Shown: positions 34,420 through 46,891, numbered from the stretch's first letter. The stretch: 64,000 nucleotides of DNA from Lunularia cruciata (GCA_948567375.1 OX419756.1:22856552-22920551); one strand, 5' to 3'. Notes: generated by a model from the sequence alone, not told the origin. Numbers and translations: made by a program.

Positions 34420-36100
34420 TGACAATGTCATGTCAAGATCTTTCCGATTATTTCAATATCAAGCAAAGTGCACACTTATTCTTAGAGATATTTTACGATA
34501 TGAGAAGCTCATCCCCCTTACATGAATAGTTTTTCCTTTGACCAATTGGTGCAAACTATCATAATCAACTATAGTGTAGATACTTAAGACACTCTTGGTC
34601 TTGTGATCATTATTTTTCAACAAGGTAAAGATCATAGCAAGAACTCTTTACTACATAAATTATATCCACAACAAATAGATTGAGTTTTGTGTTTTATGTC
34701 TCAATCTAAATATGTGATTCCAATTTGAGTATTGAGATTTTAATATACATTTATCATCTCAAATTAAGTAGTCTAATTTCAAATAGATTGAGTTTTGTGT
34801 TTTATGTCTCAATCAAAATATGTGATTCCAATTTGAGTATTGAGATTCTAATATACATTTATCATCTCAAATTAAGTAGTCTAATTTCTAAGGATAAACC
34901 TCAAACACATATCCACGTTTTACTTATTAAATATTTAGTGAATAAATCCAATGAAAAAATGTGTTATATGGTTATCACCTTCTTTGGCAAGATTTTCCAA
35001 TTTTTTGGGCAATTCCTTTAATGGTTTCCATCATTCAATTCTCAACAAATTCAATGAAGAGAGAAGCCTAATCCTCTCCTTGCACTGCGTACATGACTCA
35101 TCTTTGCCTCCCAATGGGCCCGGTCTGAAAGCACTCCCTCCCCTTTGTTGGAGCAAGTAAGATGTGAGGAGGTGAACGTTATGATACATAATACTCATGA
35201 GTGTAGTTGAGTTTCAAAATCTATTTGAAAAAGAACTTATACTTGAAATGATAACTTGGTACACCGAAGAAGATGATTGCAAGCAAGAAAGACCAAATGA
35301 CAAGTGAACTTACCTTATATAGTCTTAGCTAATATTTGGATATTTTATTGTTTATAATAAGTACCTTTATAGTCTTAGCTAATATTTGGATATTGTATTC
35401 TTTATAATATCTTGATTCATTAAGGGCCTTTGCCCACCAATGCTTTATATCAAATGTATAAAGTCCAGATCTAACCACACCCATTAGGAGCTTATAATAA
35501 TTTTGATATAATTATTTGAATAGATCTATTTTATACTAAAATTTATTTAAATGGTAATTTCTTATATTAATGTTTTTTGTATAACATAGTCTTTTGTTTG
35601 CTCTGATGTTATCTCATTTTCCGCATGAGATCACTTGATATTTTCCAAATGCCAAGTAACCAATTTTGTAGATATCGAAAAAATATTGTCACCAATTAAG
35701 TCTTAACGTATGAAAGCATTTTACGTCTAAAAAAACATATATAGAACATAATATTAGTGGAACAAAGTCCTATCACACTATATAATATCTTATAATAATA
35801 ATAATAATAATTGCTACTTTAAGAAATATTTAGGATTATGGGGACAAGGTCCTAACAAACTATACAATGTCTTATAATGATAATGTTTTGTACTCTAAAA
35901 AATATCTAGAATTGTGTGCGTAAGACGTTCAGGATAATTATTTACTAAAGACACCAATTAAATCGGATGAAGAAATTATCAATATTGGAGATATCTTGTA
36001 AAAGTGAAAACTCTTCACAACACACAAGTCTTTAAATAACTTTAACAAAGTCTATTTTTGTTAATGGATCTATAATTTTTAGTTAAATCCTTGGATTATA
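34420..36100. other. AT-rich spacer between transposons and gene island
   Basis: No gene is seen. It contains the 108-bp tandem duplication listed next, a roughly 50-bp tandem duplication near 35,311-35,410 (TAGTCTTAGCTAATATTTGG twice) and an AAT microsatellite near 35,793-35,811. Confidence 0.6.
34672..34887. repeat. 108-bp tandem duplication
   Basis: Two head-to-tail copies (34,672-34,779 and 34,780-34,887) start CAAATAGATTGAG and differ at only a few positions. The duplication is recent relative to the surrounding decay. Confidence 0.9.
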
Positions 36101-36154
36101 GATTGTAAGATAATCCGGTCTAGATTATTTAGTGTATGGTAATCGAAAAAAAGG

Positions 36155-36354
36155 AGTAAAAAGCGACCGCGTAGGAAAAAAGAGGGAAAACCCATCGAGC
36201 CGTACAAAGGAGAGAAAAAAGTAACATGGAGATAAGCACCAATAGAGTTTACATAGGCAATCTTAATAAGCCCGGTCCATTCCTCGAGCAACCCTATCCC
36301 CTAGCGTTGTTTATCGCGAGGATAGAAGACAAAGCCCGATGCGCGGGAGATTGA
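36155..36354 (+). pseudogene. Diverged duplicate of the 38,001 gene start
   Basis: Bases about 36,160-36,250 resemble 37,928-38,022. Both have GCGACCGCGTAG, a CCCATC..(A/G)CCGTACAA block and then ATGGAG(A/C)T. The upstream copy encodes MEISTNRV against MELSPNRV downstream. It continues for 42 codons from 36,226 to a stop at 36,352-36,354 without resembling the rest of the downstream protein. It is probably a partial duplication of a 5' leader and start codon; a separate small gene is possible. Confidence 0.5.
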
Positions 36355-36359
36355 GTATT

Positions 36360-37925
36360 CAGTGCGCTCTTGTCGAGATAGGCAGTGAAGCGAAGTTTGA
36401 GATGGCGGAATTGGATTCCAGTTGTGGCGTTGTATCTCTGGACCCGTTAGTGTGCCCATTGGAGATGCATTGGTGGAAACAAAGGTATGTGGAGCAGAGA
36501 CCTTTCTCCGATTGCATCTCTGGCCGGGACATCAATCTGTCGAAATCAGGGGCCACGTTCTCCGTTTGGGGCAGAGCATTTGGTTGGTGACAGGTTGCAC
36601 CAGTAAAGTGTCATACTGAGAAAGATCTGTGTACTCCGACAATGTAGATGGATGCAAAGCGATGAGGATGGGTAGGTTTGAGGGGCAAGAGTGAGTCGTT
36701 GCTTTGTTTCATCGGGTCCATTCAACTTGATGTGAGGGCAATTGCCGTCTGTTGAAACGACAGTGAAACTAATCGACTCGAGGATTACGATCGAACCTTG
36801 GCCAGTCAGAACATCGGCATGAAACGAAATCCGAAAGCTGATAGTAGCGGGCCCGGAAGGGAATCCGACCCGGAAGCTTATCGATTTGGATTGTATCAAG
36901 CGGGCTAGCATTAACTTCGAGATGTAAAACACTTGTCAGTGTTTGGAGCGGGTCAGTGATTCACATGGATCTACTGAACGTGAAGGTCACCAAGAGTGAC
37001 TCGAACTTATACTTAACTGATCTGATTAGGACAGTTTCATGATCGTTCGATGCGAAGCCTTGCAATGTTTCTCTCTAGCACCGTCAAAGAGCTCACCTTA
37101 CTGCAAACTGCAGAAAGGAAGCGGATAAGAGGTCAGCACCATTCACCTATGGCAACCAACTCATATGGACCTAACTTGCCTGATATCTATCAATCTGATA
37201 CCTGTCGAACATCAGACGTGTTGCCGGAAATGTGTATGTCACCCACTGAGGACCTCTGAAAAGGAGCTGATAAGTATGTTCCTCGTCACCGTGTACACAA
37301 CTGTTGATCATTCAGCTTCGATGTTACAGAGAGAACATCACTTTCTGATTACCTGCAAGTGACAAGCTCGGACACATCTAGACAGATAACATCTGACTAG
37401 ATGTTATTCGGTGCTGGACTCCCTAAATCTTTGCAAATGTTCAAGTCGAGATAACAATCGTGCCGCTAATTTAAGGCGTAAGGAAATGTTGTCACCTTGG
37501 GCGGTGGACAATAGGGGTGAAAGCCGTATGACGAGAAGAATCAATTTCTTCTATCGTGTGGAAAAAATTGTCCTTCCGCCGTCTCATCACTCAGACAAAT
37601 GAAGCCCGAAGCTAAATAAACTCACACCCATGGCGGGCGGCACACCCTTAACTGTTGATGATTGTTGATTCTGTTATGTTTGTACGCATGCTCTTATGAA
37701 TTGGTAGCCAATATGAGCTTGACGAGTGATCCATGGGCGGTTACTAAAATTCCCCTCGTCTCGCCTGGGCGTAAATGGCGAGATCCCAGAAGGTACACGA
37801 GTGTCAAAGTACTGTGTTTCGCAATACGTAAAGCTTGGTGAATGTGCTCCTTCGGAAGTTCATAGTATATGGAAGAGCGGGTTACCCAGCGTTTTCATTC
37901 CTTCGCTATCCTTTAGAAAGGGAAA
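36360..37925. other. Higher-GC region, no gene assigned
   Basis: The base composition is now that of the gene island. The frames at 36,339-36,590 (+, includes MAELDSSCGVV from 36,402) and 36,546-36,932 (-) are the best candidates, but neither shows a family pattern. Part of it may be the promoter and untranslated leader of the 38,001 gene. Confidence 0.45.
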
Positions 37926-38000
37926 AAGGGCGACCGCGTAGAAAACACGAAGGATGGGAAGACCCCATCAAACCGTACAAGGGTGAGACAAACTAGGTAA

Positions 38001-39104
38001 ATGGAGCTGAGCCCCAATAGAGTCGAAAGAAAAGTGCCAAGCCGCTCTACGTCGTTGGTTACCGGAACCATGGGCTGCACCTTTCGTTTAAATGCAAAGG
38101 CTCATTATCGAGTTGGCAAACCTGCGAACAGAGTTGATGCCATGAGTCCAGTCAGAGATCAGGGGCCTTCGGGTGACCACGAAGCTACGGTGGAAGCTGA
38201 TCTGGAGGAAGATATTCTTCGTGAAATAGAAAAAGAAATTGCTAAGGAAGTTTTACACTTGAGCCAGAGGCTAGCTGCTCTGCACGCGAGGCAAGAATTG
38301 AGGCGAGTTGGGGTCGACAGAACCATAGTGGGTCACACCAGCCCTAGTACGCAAGAATTAAGGCTGGTTGAGGGTGACAAACAGTTGGGTCAAAGTTGCC
38401 CGCAGAACGAGTTCAGGTGTACGGCGGAAGCATCTCCTACTGAAGAAGATTCACATGAGGAGAAATGTCCAGCTACACGACCCAGGAACAGAAGCGGGAG
38501 ACCGGTTGCAGCGAGGTTTCTACATTCAGTAGAACGGAAAGGGGCACAGAGTGTTCATCGCAATTCTCGACCGAACAAGCGACTGCCCGGGGAAACCCCG
38601 TTTCTGGGGCTCGTGAATATTCCTAGACGTAGGTTGGGAACACCTTCTCATTTGTTGACGAAAACAAGTCCTGCGCATAGTCCCACCCCAGATCACATGT
38701 GCGCAGGATTTAAGAGTCCTGCAGCTGTTGCCAGCAAGAGCAGAAGCAGAACAAAAGTTTATGCAGATTATGTAAGGGAGAGATCAGCAGTAATTGAAAG
38801 CAAAGGTAAACCCCTCGTGATCAGAGACGATTCTCTACAGGAATTGGAAGAAGCCAGGATTGATGCAGCCAGCAATGTGGAGAGGCAGCAGCATGCTCGG
38901 AGCCTGAGCATGAGCTCGGCAGTTCCATCTCATTACTTCCCTGAGTTCGAGAGGAAAGTTGACTGGGTGAAAACTCTGAGAACCGAGACAGTTCCCAAAT
39001 CGAGCATCGTACCAATCAATCCAATTGTGCACCTGTTTGAGAATCATCTTCCCAAACAGGCAAGCAAAGAGACACAGGATATACTTAAATGTTCATCATC
39101 ATGA
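38001..39104 (+). CDS. Unrecognised 367-residue basic protein with an N-terminal coiled-coil
   Basis: This is the longest uninterrupted frame of the window. An in-frame TAA lies immediately before the ATG, so the protein either starts here or an intron precedes this exon. Residues about 66-100 form a heptad-like acidic/Leu segment (EEDILREIEKEIAKEV, LSQRLAALHARQEL). The middle is Arg/Ser/Pro-rich and probably disordered and nuclear. Residues about 308-350 (PEFERKVDWVKTLR, NPIVHLFENHLP) look like a short folded or linear-motif region. I did not recognise the family. The coding style (higher GC, no decay) matches the neighbouring real genes. The start region is duplicated at 36,160. Confidence 0.7.
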   Translation: MELSPNRVERKVPSRSTSLVTGTMGCTFRLNAKAHYRVGKPANRVDAMSPVRDQGPSGDHEATVEADLEEDILREIEKEIAKEVLHLSQRLAALHARQELRRVGVDRTIVGHTSPSTQELRLVEGDKQLGQSCPQNEFRCTAEASPTEEDSHEEKCPATRPRNRSGRPVAARFLHSVERKGAQSVHRNSRPNKRLPGETPFLGLVNIPRRRLGTPSHLLTKTSPAHSPTPDHMCAGFKSPAAVASKSRSRTKVYADYVRERSAVIESKGKPLVIRDDSLQELEEARIDAASNVERQQHARSLSMSSAVPSHYFPEFERKVDWVKTLRTETVPKSSIVPINPIVHLFENHLPKQASKETQDILKCSSS

Positions 39105-39871
39105 GTACTTCAGAACCCGACCGAAGCGAAAACTCTGAACGAACCGTCAAGAACTATACGCTGGCTACGACAACACAGATGCAAGTTTTTGACTGATCAG
39201 AATTAACCAACGCATATTCTTATTCAGATATGCAGGACTAACAGGTAGTTACTGGACATTTGGTCAACCAATGATACATTTCTCCAAAATTCCAACTGCA
39301 CTTTTTATCTAGCATTGAGACTTGATGTACGCTACTGCCATGTCAGGGACCACGCCGCTTGCTCCACAAACGAAGGCATAGTGGATGAGTCTTATCTTTC
39401 GTACTTCTATTCTCTGGTTCAGATAAGTAAATGGTCTGAGGCAGGTGTAGTAGGAGAATAAAAAGGCACTACCTCTCAAAAGGCAATAAGTAGCGCAGAC
39501 GCCCTGATACTCGGAAGTCCCCAGCGATACCAAGAGTGATATTTATGCTTGAACGACATTAAACAACCCAAAAATTTCAGTAAGAAGCAAAGCAACAGGA
39601 CTGATTCGTTTGTAACCATAAATATTCAGCCTAATGATAAATGGCACGTCTTTCTATAAGATGTACAAAGCTGTCGACGAAGTGAAAGACTTTGCCCGAT
39701 GATGCACGCAAAACTTTCAGAGCAAGCACTAACCTACAACTTCCTAGAAGCTTAAGTGACTAAAATGGTGTTGACAACTTTTCACTTGGTGGTAAACATA
39801 TTTGGTGCATATATCTGATAGCTTCCGGCTTTGGTGCATCCAGGATCCCGGGATATGGGTAGAGATGGTAG
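39105..39871. other. Convergent 3' region between the 38,001 gene and UTP23
   Basis: No further coding pattern is seen. The two flanking genes converge here, so it probably holds both 3' untranslated regions. The minus-strand frame at 39,309-39,533 is taken as chance. Confidence 0.5.
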
Positions 39872-42164
39872 TTAGTCAGAGTCATCCTTCTTTTCAGATA
39901 ACTGTTTCCGACGCCGAACCCGATGTCTTTGCCTCTTTCTAGCAGTATCTCCGGATTCTTCTATGCTAGAAACCTGTAGCAAAGGAACAAAAAATGAGGG
40001 TTTGGGCAAAATTCGTGGCATCTAGTTCCATCTAGTTTGAACATTTCCTCATGCTAAAATGCGGACGACGCAGGTGCTAGAAACCTGTAGCAAAGGAACA
40101 AAAAATGAGGGTTTGGGCAAAATTCGTGACATCTAGTTCCATCTAGTTTGAACATTTCCCATGCTAAAATGCGGACGACGCAGGTCCAATTGATCAGAGG
40201 ATCTATTATGCGGCAGGATGAAACAGTTGACAAGGAGAAAGTTGTACCTTGGGAGTAGATGGATTCGCGACAGTCCTAACTTTCTTTTTCTTCTGCTGAG
40301 ACAAAGGATTTGGTCCCTGCAATCAAACGCTATTCATTAGCCTTTGTCCAGTCAAATGTGGACATATTAGAAGTGCCACTCCTGATAGTGTCATTGAAGA
40401 CATAAATACGAAGATCCAGCTAAACTTGTTTCAACAGGGTCTGCTCTGGCTTGTACTCTACACGCTTCTGTAGAGCAGTAACTTGAATTAACCTTGGGTA
40501 GCTTGCGTTTCAATCTAGCTCTTTCTTTCACAACTTCCTTCCCATCCATTGTTGCAGTATCGGCTGGATTTGACTCGCCAGGTACTTCCTGTGCAGCCTT
40601 TGCAGCTTCAGCTTTGCGCTTCGCTCTCTCCTCAATTATTCTCTGCTCCCGTTCAGCCATATGTAATCTCTCTGATTCACTAAGGCGAGCATATGCAACC
40701 TGTTGTGGAGATGGTGGTTCCATAATAAGACCGGTGTTTTGAGCGAAAATGAGTCCACCTCCGGGAATCTGCATGCACAGTTTGATCAGAATTCCTCTTC
40801 CTTAATATCCTCACCTTCTCTTAATGAAAATCAGCTCTTTGACTACACCATATTTACTGGATATTTAATATATCTCATTACCCTATTCCAACAGCCCACC
40901 AATGTCCTTGGTGTCCTAGACGGTATATTTGTGGTTGACATTCTTCAAGCACATGTCGACGGTGGTAGACCATTCTAGTGAGATATAAACCTTGCGCATT
41001 TTCTTGCGAAGCTCCATATCTTGGGTGGCGACGAAGAAGTGCTCCGGGTTATTCTTGCCAATCATGGCTTCGACGCATTCAGCAGCTGATAAGAAAGGAT
41101 CATGATTGCACCTGTGTTATCCGTAATTGCTCAATCAGACTTCCATCCACTTCCTGATCACAATTCACATAAAAATGCCTCAATTTTGCGTGGATTCAGG
41201 GACAGCTACACTCTGAACGAGGCCAAAGTCGATTGCACTAAGGTTAGAAAATCAGGGGCATGATCCGAAACGGCGGTACAATCCAGACACCTACTTTGCA
41301 ATGTCAAGACGGCGGGCTGCCATCACCGTTCCCGAAAAGTCATCACCAAGCTTCCTTAGCTCTGAAATCACACACCTGCACACGGAAGGGTGAATTAGCA
41401 AGAATCAATCTGCCTAAGAAAGCGAAAGGAGAAAAATCTGTCTGAGCTCCTCTGTGTTTGCATGTCCGTCTTCCGATAAAATCCCATGCACTTCACGATC
41501 AAGTGGGATCATTCTCTATAAAAACAATTGTCTCTGTGGGGTCCAGAAAGACAAAGTTGAGGCAGGCTGCAATGACTTCCCTTATGGGTTCATTACACAA
41601 TTCGCCTGTGACTAAAGCTTAACTTATAGGGAACGTGCAGAATTCAGAACATCCGTCCACATTCTCTTCAGCTGTCGGGAAATTCGCATTCCGAATTGTG
41701 ATGACACCTTAAATTGGTCCCTCCAACACGGAGATTAAGGTTCAGCAAAATCCACAGCTATCAAACTGTACACCCTCACACAGGACCTGCAGACTACATT
41801 TATTTCTACAATGTTCAAAGAGATAATCTGGAGAGATTCCGAATAATTTGTGGCATTGTAAGCTCTGTTGAAGATTAATGGACAGGGGAGCTTAATACGT
41901 CGTCGAACTAGCCAGAAAACCATTCCTACATCTCCAGAATCCGACAGCAGAAAAATGTACTAGAAACACCTACCTTGTTACGAAAGCTTTAGCAGTCGCG
42001 CCCAGGAAATTAGGTAGAGTCTCCTGCAAGCCCCCCATGCGAGCTGTGAGCGCTGCGTGCACAAAGTTCCCATCGCACAGAACTTTGAAAGGCTCTCTGA
42101 ATCCACAGCACGCTTTGTAAAATCTCACGTGCCTCCTAACTTGCTTCTGCTTTTTCACCCTCAT
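39872..42164 (-). CDS. UTP23: rRNA-processing protein UTP23 (PIN-domain, small-subunit processome)
   Basis: UTP23 is a nucleolar protein of the small-subunit processome needed for early 18S pre-rRNA cleavage and release of an snoRNA. Exons (minus strand): 41,974-42,164; 41,295-41,375; 41,111-40,991; 40,768-40,493; 40,316-40,248; 39,973-39,872. All junctions are GT-AG and together give 279 residues. Diagnostic motifs are MRVKKQKQVRRHVRFYKACC at the N-terminus, GFREPFKVLCDGNFV (PIN acidic residue D31), RCVISELRKLG, CVEAMIGKNNPEHFFVATQD (D122), IPGGGLIFAQNTGLIMEPPS, and GPNPLSQQKKKK near residue 224, a signature of the family. Cys65, Cys92/His94 and Cys103 are plausible zinc ligands. The tail is very basic. 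The gene looks intact. It converges with the 38,001 gene. Confidence 0.93.
39965..40185. repeat. 111-bp tandem duplication spanning the UTP23 exon 6 acceptor
   Basis: Copy 1 (39,965-40,075) and copy 2 (40,076-40,185) differ by one substitution (GTGGCA/GTGACA) and one 1-bp deletion. The unit includes the start of exon 6 and its 3' splice site, so the intron now has two near-identical acceptors. Confidence 0.93.
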
Positions 42165-43072
42165 TTTCTAAAACCCCACTCCTGTCAATTCCCGTGTGCC
42201 TTGTCGAGCACTGCTCCTAAACCTCTCGATGAATTCCACGATCCTCCTGCAAGGACTACACTAAAGCTCAAAACCCTAACGCGTAGCTCCAAACCCCATA
42301 GACGGACTTAACTTAACGGGACCCCAACTTTGCACTTAGACTCAACGAAACCAAACGTTGGCAGGTAAAGTTAACAGTACCCTTAAGCTTGACGAGGGCC
42401 AACGGGCGCAACTGAACTGATTGTTCTGGTTAGTCATGAATGTTTTGTTAGTTGAAATTCGTCATGTTTTAAGGTGTGAATGGAATTATGAAGGCTATGA
42501 ATTATACAATTGATAGAAGATGGAATGGTGCGACTACGCAGAATATGTAATTACAATTCACTTGTTCACTGAATTGAAGGTTGATGTATTTAATTTCATG
42601 ATAATTTAGTATTTTCATGTATTTTATATTGAGTTAAAATGTTTGAATTATCACCTATCCATTTGAAATAATTAAATTTTTTTTATAAGCGAGGATAGAG
42701 TTTTAGAATCTCATTTCCTTTAAACATCTGGAAAGTAATCACTTCATAGATAACCCTACTTAAAGAGCAAAATGTTTAGACAGGGTTCTAGTGGAGTAAC
42801 AAGAATACAAGAGTTACATCGATCAACCTACCTCCATTGTCTCATTTCCTCATCATTTCCCCTACTAATTCTACTATCTGGCCTTGAACGCATCCTATCA
42901 GACACATTTCGTAGTTGATTCAAATTATATCAACACAAAGGGTTAATGTTTATGAATGCCCAAGACTTAACAAGGACCCCTGCGTTGTGCTACTTAGTGT
43001 TAACAATGTCTTGATCGGATTTAGTACTGGCTAGCACAATTGCCTTTTGCCCTCTATAGATTCTTTGCGCAT
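42165..43072. other. Spacer between UTP23 and the next minus-strand gene
   Basis: About 0.9 kb; the half near 42,480-42,700 is AT-rich. It is the UTP23 promoter side on the minus strand and the 3' side of the gene at 43,073-46,891. No element was recognised. Confidence 0.5.
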
Positions 43073-46000
43073 CTATGATCTTGCAAAGAATAGAGGGAGA
43101 ATGCCAGACCAAAATGAGAGTCCTACACACATGTTAATAATATACAGAAGTCCAGAAGCTCTGTGGAGCTCGTAGATTTGGGTAGAGATACAGATTCCTG
43201 AAGGGGCTTCATCCAGTGTTGGTGATTTCCATAGTTGTACGACAGTGAACTCGGCGGAGTAGACGATGCACACCTCCGGTTGCTTCAGAAACTGGAAGAA
43301 CATTGGGTGTAGAAGTAACTTTAGATCTTGATTGCCACAATTGCATGTACAGATGCAATTTACCGTATCACAGGGACGATCAAGTGTAACGGATGAATTA
43401 ACTTGAGAATTGATGACACAGCTTCATGACCGTACTTTCAAGACGCAGTACAATTCTCCATTTATCCGTCTGGGTACGCAAAGCTTCTTTAGCATACAGA
43501 TGAACGCAAACTGAGCCTGCAAAATGAGCAATATACTTGGTATGTCAGATCGATGTAAGCATGTTTGTCTCTGTTCATGGGCATATTATGAATTCAATCC
43601 ACAGGTAGTCTTGGTACTTAGTTTACCTTTGTTGTATTCAGTTGAGAACGGAATTTGTATGCAAGATCGGCAGCTCTGATCGAAAATCCATGAAGAGTAA
43701 ATTCCTGAAAAAGCTCGCTTTCCGATACGGTCGAAAATTCAATGGTAAGTTTGTTCGTCCCATCTTTATCTGATGGACTCTGTGTTGGAGGCATCTCCTC
43801 CTGCAGGTAATTTTCAATTCCTTTGTAAGACAATTCATGCCTATGAACCTGAGGATGCACTTCCAATTCATTAGTTACGTTTCCGGCGACACAGAAGCAA
43901 AAAGAGCAACTAGTAGCTTCCAGTCACAATAATTTCTACGCATTAAATTGTAATTATCAAAATTTGGCAGCAATCGAAAATAATCATCCTCATTAGACAC
44001 ACTGGAGTTCAAACATGCAAGAGGAAAAGATCTCCTCTTTCACACCTCGAGTTTAGCTGTTATTGGTACACATATTCCCAAATTACGAAGCTCCAAGTTA
44101 GTCTTCAGTCTTTCAGATTCTTCTGATAGCGTGATGGCTGTTTCTGACCTTGTACCGATACTAGCATACTGAGGATTTGGCGTCTTTTCTACAGAAAGTC
44201 TTCTCTCCTCCGACAGCAAGATGGCTGTTTCTGGCGATATGCCGAATTCGGCGTGTTGGGGATTTGTCTGGTGTGCCCTACTATCTCTTTCATTTGGTAC
44301 CAGCAATATAGATGTGTTTGTCGATGTTCCAGGAAGAAAACTCGTTGCATTTGTACCACGAGTTGCGTGCTCGAAATCTCCCGGCAGCAGTGTAGCTCTC
44401 TCTGGGAGTGTAACGGAATGTAACGGATCCCCGTACAGATCTGCATATATTCGAATTCGTTCCCCTTCTGTGCTACTTGATGTAGACTTATACGGTTTTA
44501 CTGGTTCCAAAGCTACATCATTCGGCTCATACCTGGTCGCATCCCTGCAGGGCACGATGTACTCGTCGAGATTCGGAAGCCGTCCATTGCCCTTCCAGAA
44601 GATAATGAATGTAAGTAAATAAGGCGTATGCTAGTAGAGACAAGAGACTGCAGACAACAACTACATTTAGTGTTTCAATCGTCCCCGTCAAATTTCTCAT
44701 ATGGAGTACTTCTCGTACCAAGTTAAAACCCTTTAAACTGCACTACACGTTTCTATAAGAGTTCGGTGGTTTTCTGATTACCTCAAAGTCGTGGTTTGGA
44801 TCGAAATCCATATAGTTTACCGCGGCTTCTGGGTCAAGTTCATTTTCGAGCTCATTCTCGTCGGAGATGGGAGACACCTGATATGAGTCGCTTTTCTTAC
44901 TTTCTTCAGAATTACCCTACAATGAAGCAAAAGTGGTACATTTACACGAAGCGTAAGCTTTGGAGAACAAAGTTAAAACCGACTAAATTTCAAAGAGGAA
45001 GCCTTTAGTTTGAAGTCTATCTCACGTACATGAGCCACTTGTGGATCAAGGAACTGCAAGAAAGTATTAGAGATATGGGAGTTTCTTCCTTTGCTGGTTG
45101 ATAAGTTTGAATCCGGGAATGGCCGCCTCATCCTCACCTCTTGTGCATATACCACGCGCGTTGGCTTCTGTTGTATTCCGGCATTGCAGGAAACAGCCAC
45201 CGGAATGTGCGATTTCCCAGGTTCGAAATGTGCCTGGTTATAGCTAGAGCAGGTAGGCTGTGAGAGAGACGGAAACATCGTCATCAAAAGTGAACCACGG
45301 AGCAATGCAGAGCATAATTCCTACGCAGGAAAGCCCAATAATGTCAGTTTGTATCCTTGTAAACTTCTAAAGCGACAATATTTAATTAGATATGTAAATG
45401 CTGGTGCAGGCATGGATCAGGAAGCACCTCAGAATTGATAGCCCCCATGCCACTGGCCTCTAAGTTCACGTTACTGTGATCGTGCTTTCTCTTCTTCATC
45501 TTAAAAAACGATCCAGTCTCGTCAATCTTCTGCTCGAAACTTGCATCATAGTGTTCGCGTTTTAGTCCGTTCTCGGACGCGCCTTCAGCTACGTAGTTTA
45601 CATGTTTTTCTTTCATCTTTCGTCGATATGTTTTCTCTTGCTCCGGAACGGATTCGTTCGTGCAGACTAGAGCATCCGTAGACCTGCGTTTGTTATCCTT
45701 CTTCTTCAGTGGACTCCTATTGCTGGGGTCTTTCCTGCTTCGTTTCTTGCCCAAAGGAGCCAATTTCGACGACGAAACGTTCTCCATGGCCAACACATCC
45801 ACCTGTGAAGCAATTACGAGATCGACAATGCCTACTAGTAAATAAAAGAAGCGGGACTAATTCAACAGAAAAGGGATCCGCTTCATATCCGATACATTCT
45901 GCACGTAAAATCCACAATACTCAAAATTGCACAGCGATTGACCTTCAAAGTAGTTCGCCTGAGTACGCTACTTGTCAATGCCACTTACTCGAGGATGAGA

Positions 46001-46891
46001 CGTTTCATTTGGTTCATATGGATGATCATTGAGAGGTTTCAATCTGGATGCAGCAACATGTGCGTATTCTTCATAGTTGGACACAACACTTGGCACCGAT
46101 CGTCTTGAAGCCAACTTTGGATGCTGATGTTTCGATCTTTTCTTGGAAGCGACACCCCACTTAAACCACAGACTGCTCCGTTTCTCGTCCAGCTATTATG
46201 AGAACGGGAAGCATACAGAGAGATTATGCTTTGACATTAACTCCGTAATTGGAGGATTGTTGTAAACTGTGCTCTTACGTATATACGCGCTAATATTCTA
46301 AGTAAACAATACAAGTGGGATGCTGTAAATGTTTTCAAGCTCAGGAATCATTTCAAGCTAACTCCAATGGCATATATTTCATGGCCATCTTCGGACGCAG
46401 GGATACGTTAAGAAGATTGCAGTTGGTAAACGATTAACTAGACCTATGTTAGTAGTAGTTAGTATGTACATCATCCCCGTGTCACGATTATTGCGCACAT
46501 TTCAGGCCTGTCAACAATCTGAGATAATGGTAACAAGGAGAATTCAGAGGTACACATATTGAACCTTAAGCTTGTACTCCTTTGCAGCTCTAAACTTCTC
46601 TTCACATCCCTCTGCCGACGCTGGTGCAGGAGCCGCATTAGTCCACTTTCTCTTGCCTTCGCTTGACGAGTTCACAGTAGGAGCAGCACCTTCAATGTGA
46701 GGGTCATTCTTGGACTGTGAAAGGCCGATGTAGATTTTAACCTTGTTGATTTGACTCAAGAACGACGAGATCTTTAGAGATAACATATTAATTTGAATAG
46801 TGGAATATGCTAGATTTACCACCGAGACGGAGGAGTTAGAAGTTGGAGTCTCGGTGGACAAATTCCTTTTTCCCAACCATACCCGTGTCAA
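43073..46891 (-). CDS. Unrecognised multi-exon nuclear-type protein with a TFIIF-alpha-like C-terminal winged helix (tentative)
   Basis: Proposed exons (minus strand): 46,891-46,820 (weak), 46,714-46,565, 46,192-45,989, 45,802-45,428, 45,320-45,030, 44,916-44,782, 44,591-44,046, 43,848-43,627, 43,516-43,436, 43,291-43,073. All join by GT-AG in phase 0 to about 764 residues; the true start was not found. Basic nuclear-localisation-like clusters (GKKRSRKD, PLKKKDNKRR, KMKKRKHDH) lie in the 45,802-45,428 exon and an acidic stretch (ENELENELDPEAAVNYMDF) in the 44,916-44,782 exon. Near the end, IRAADLAYKFRSQL, FICMLKKLC and NGELYCVLK resemble the winged helix at the C-terminus of TFIIF-alpha (RAP74). 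That resemblance is by eye only. Intron boundaries of the last exon are less certain. Confidence 0.6.

Noticed and set aside
36546-36932. 128-codon minus-strand ORF in the gene island
   Set aside because: No recognisable pattern, overlaps other frames of equal length, and no splice-consistent neighbours.
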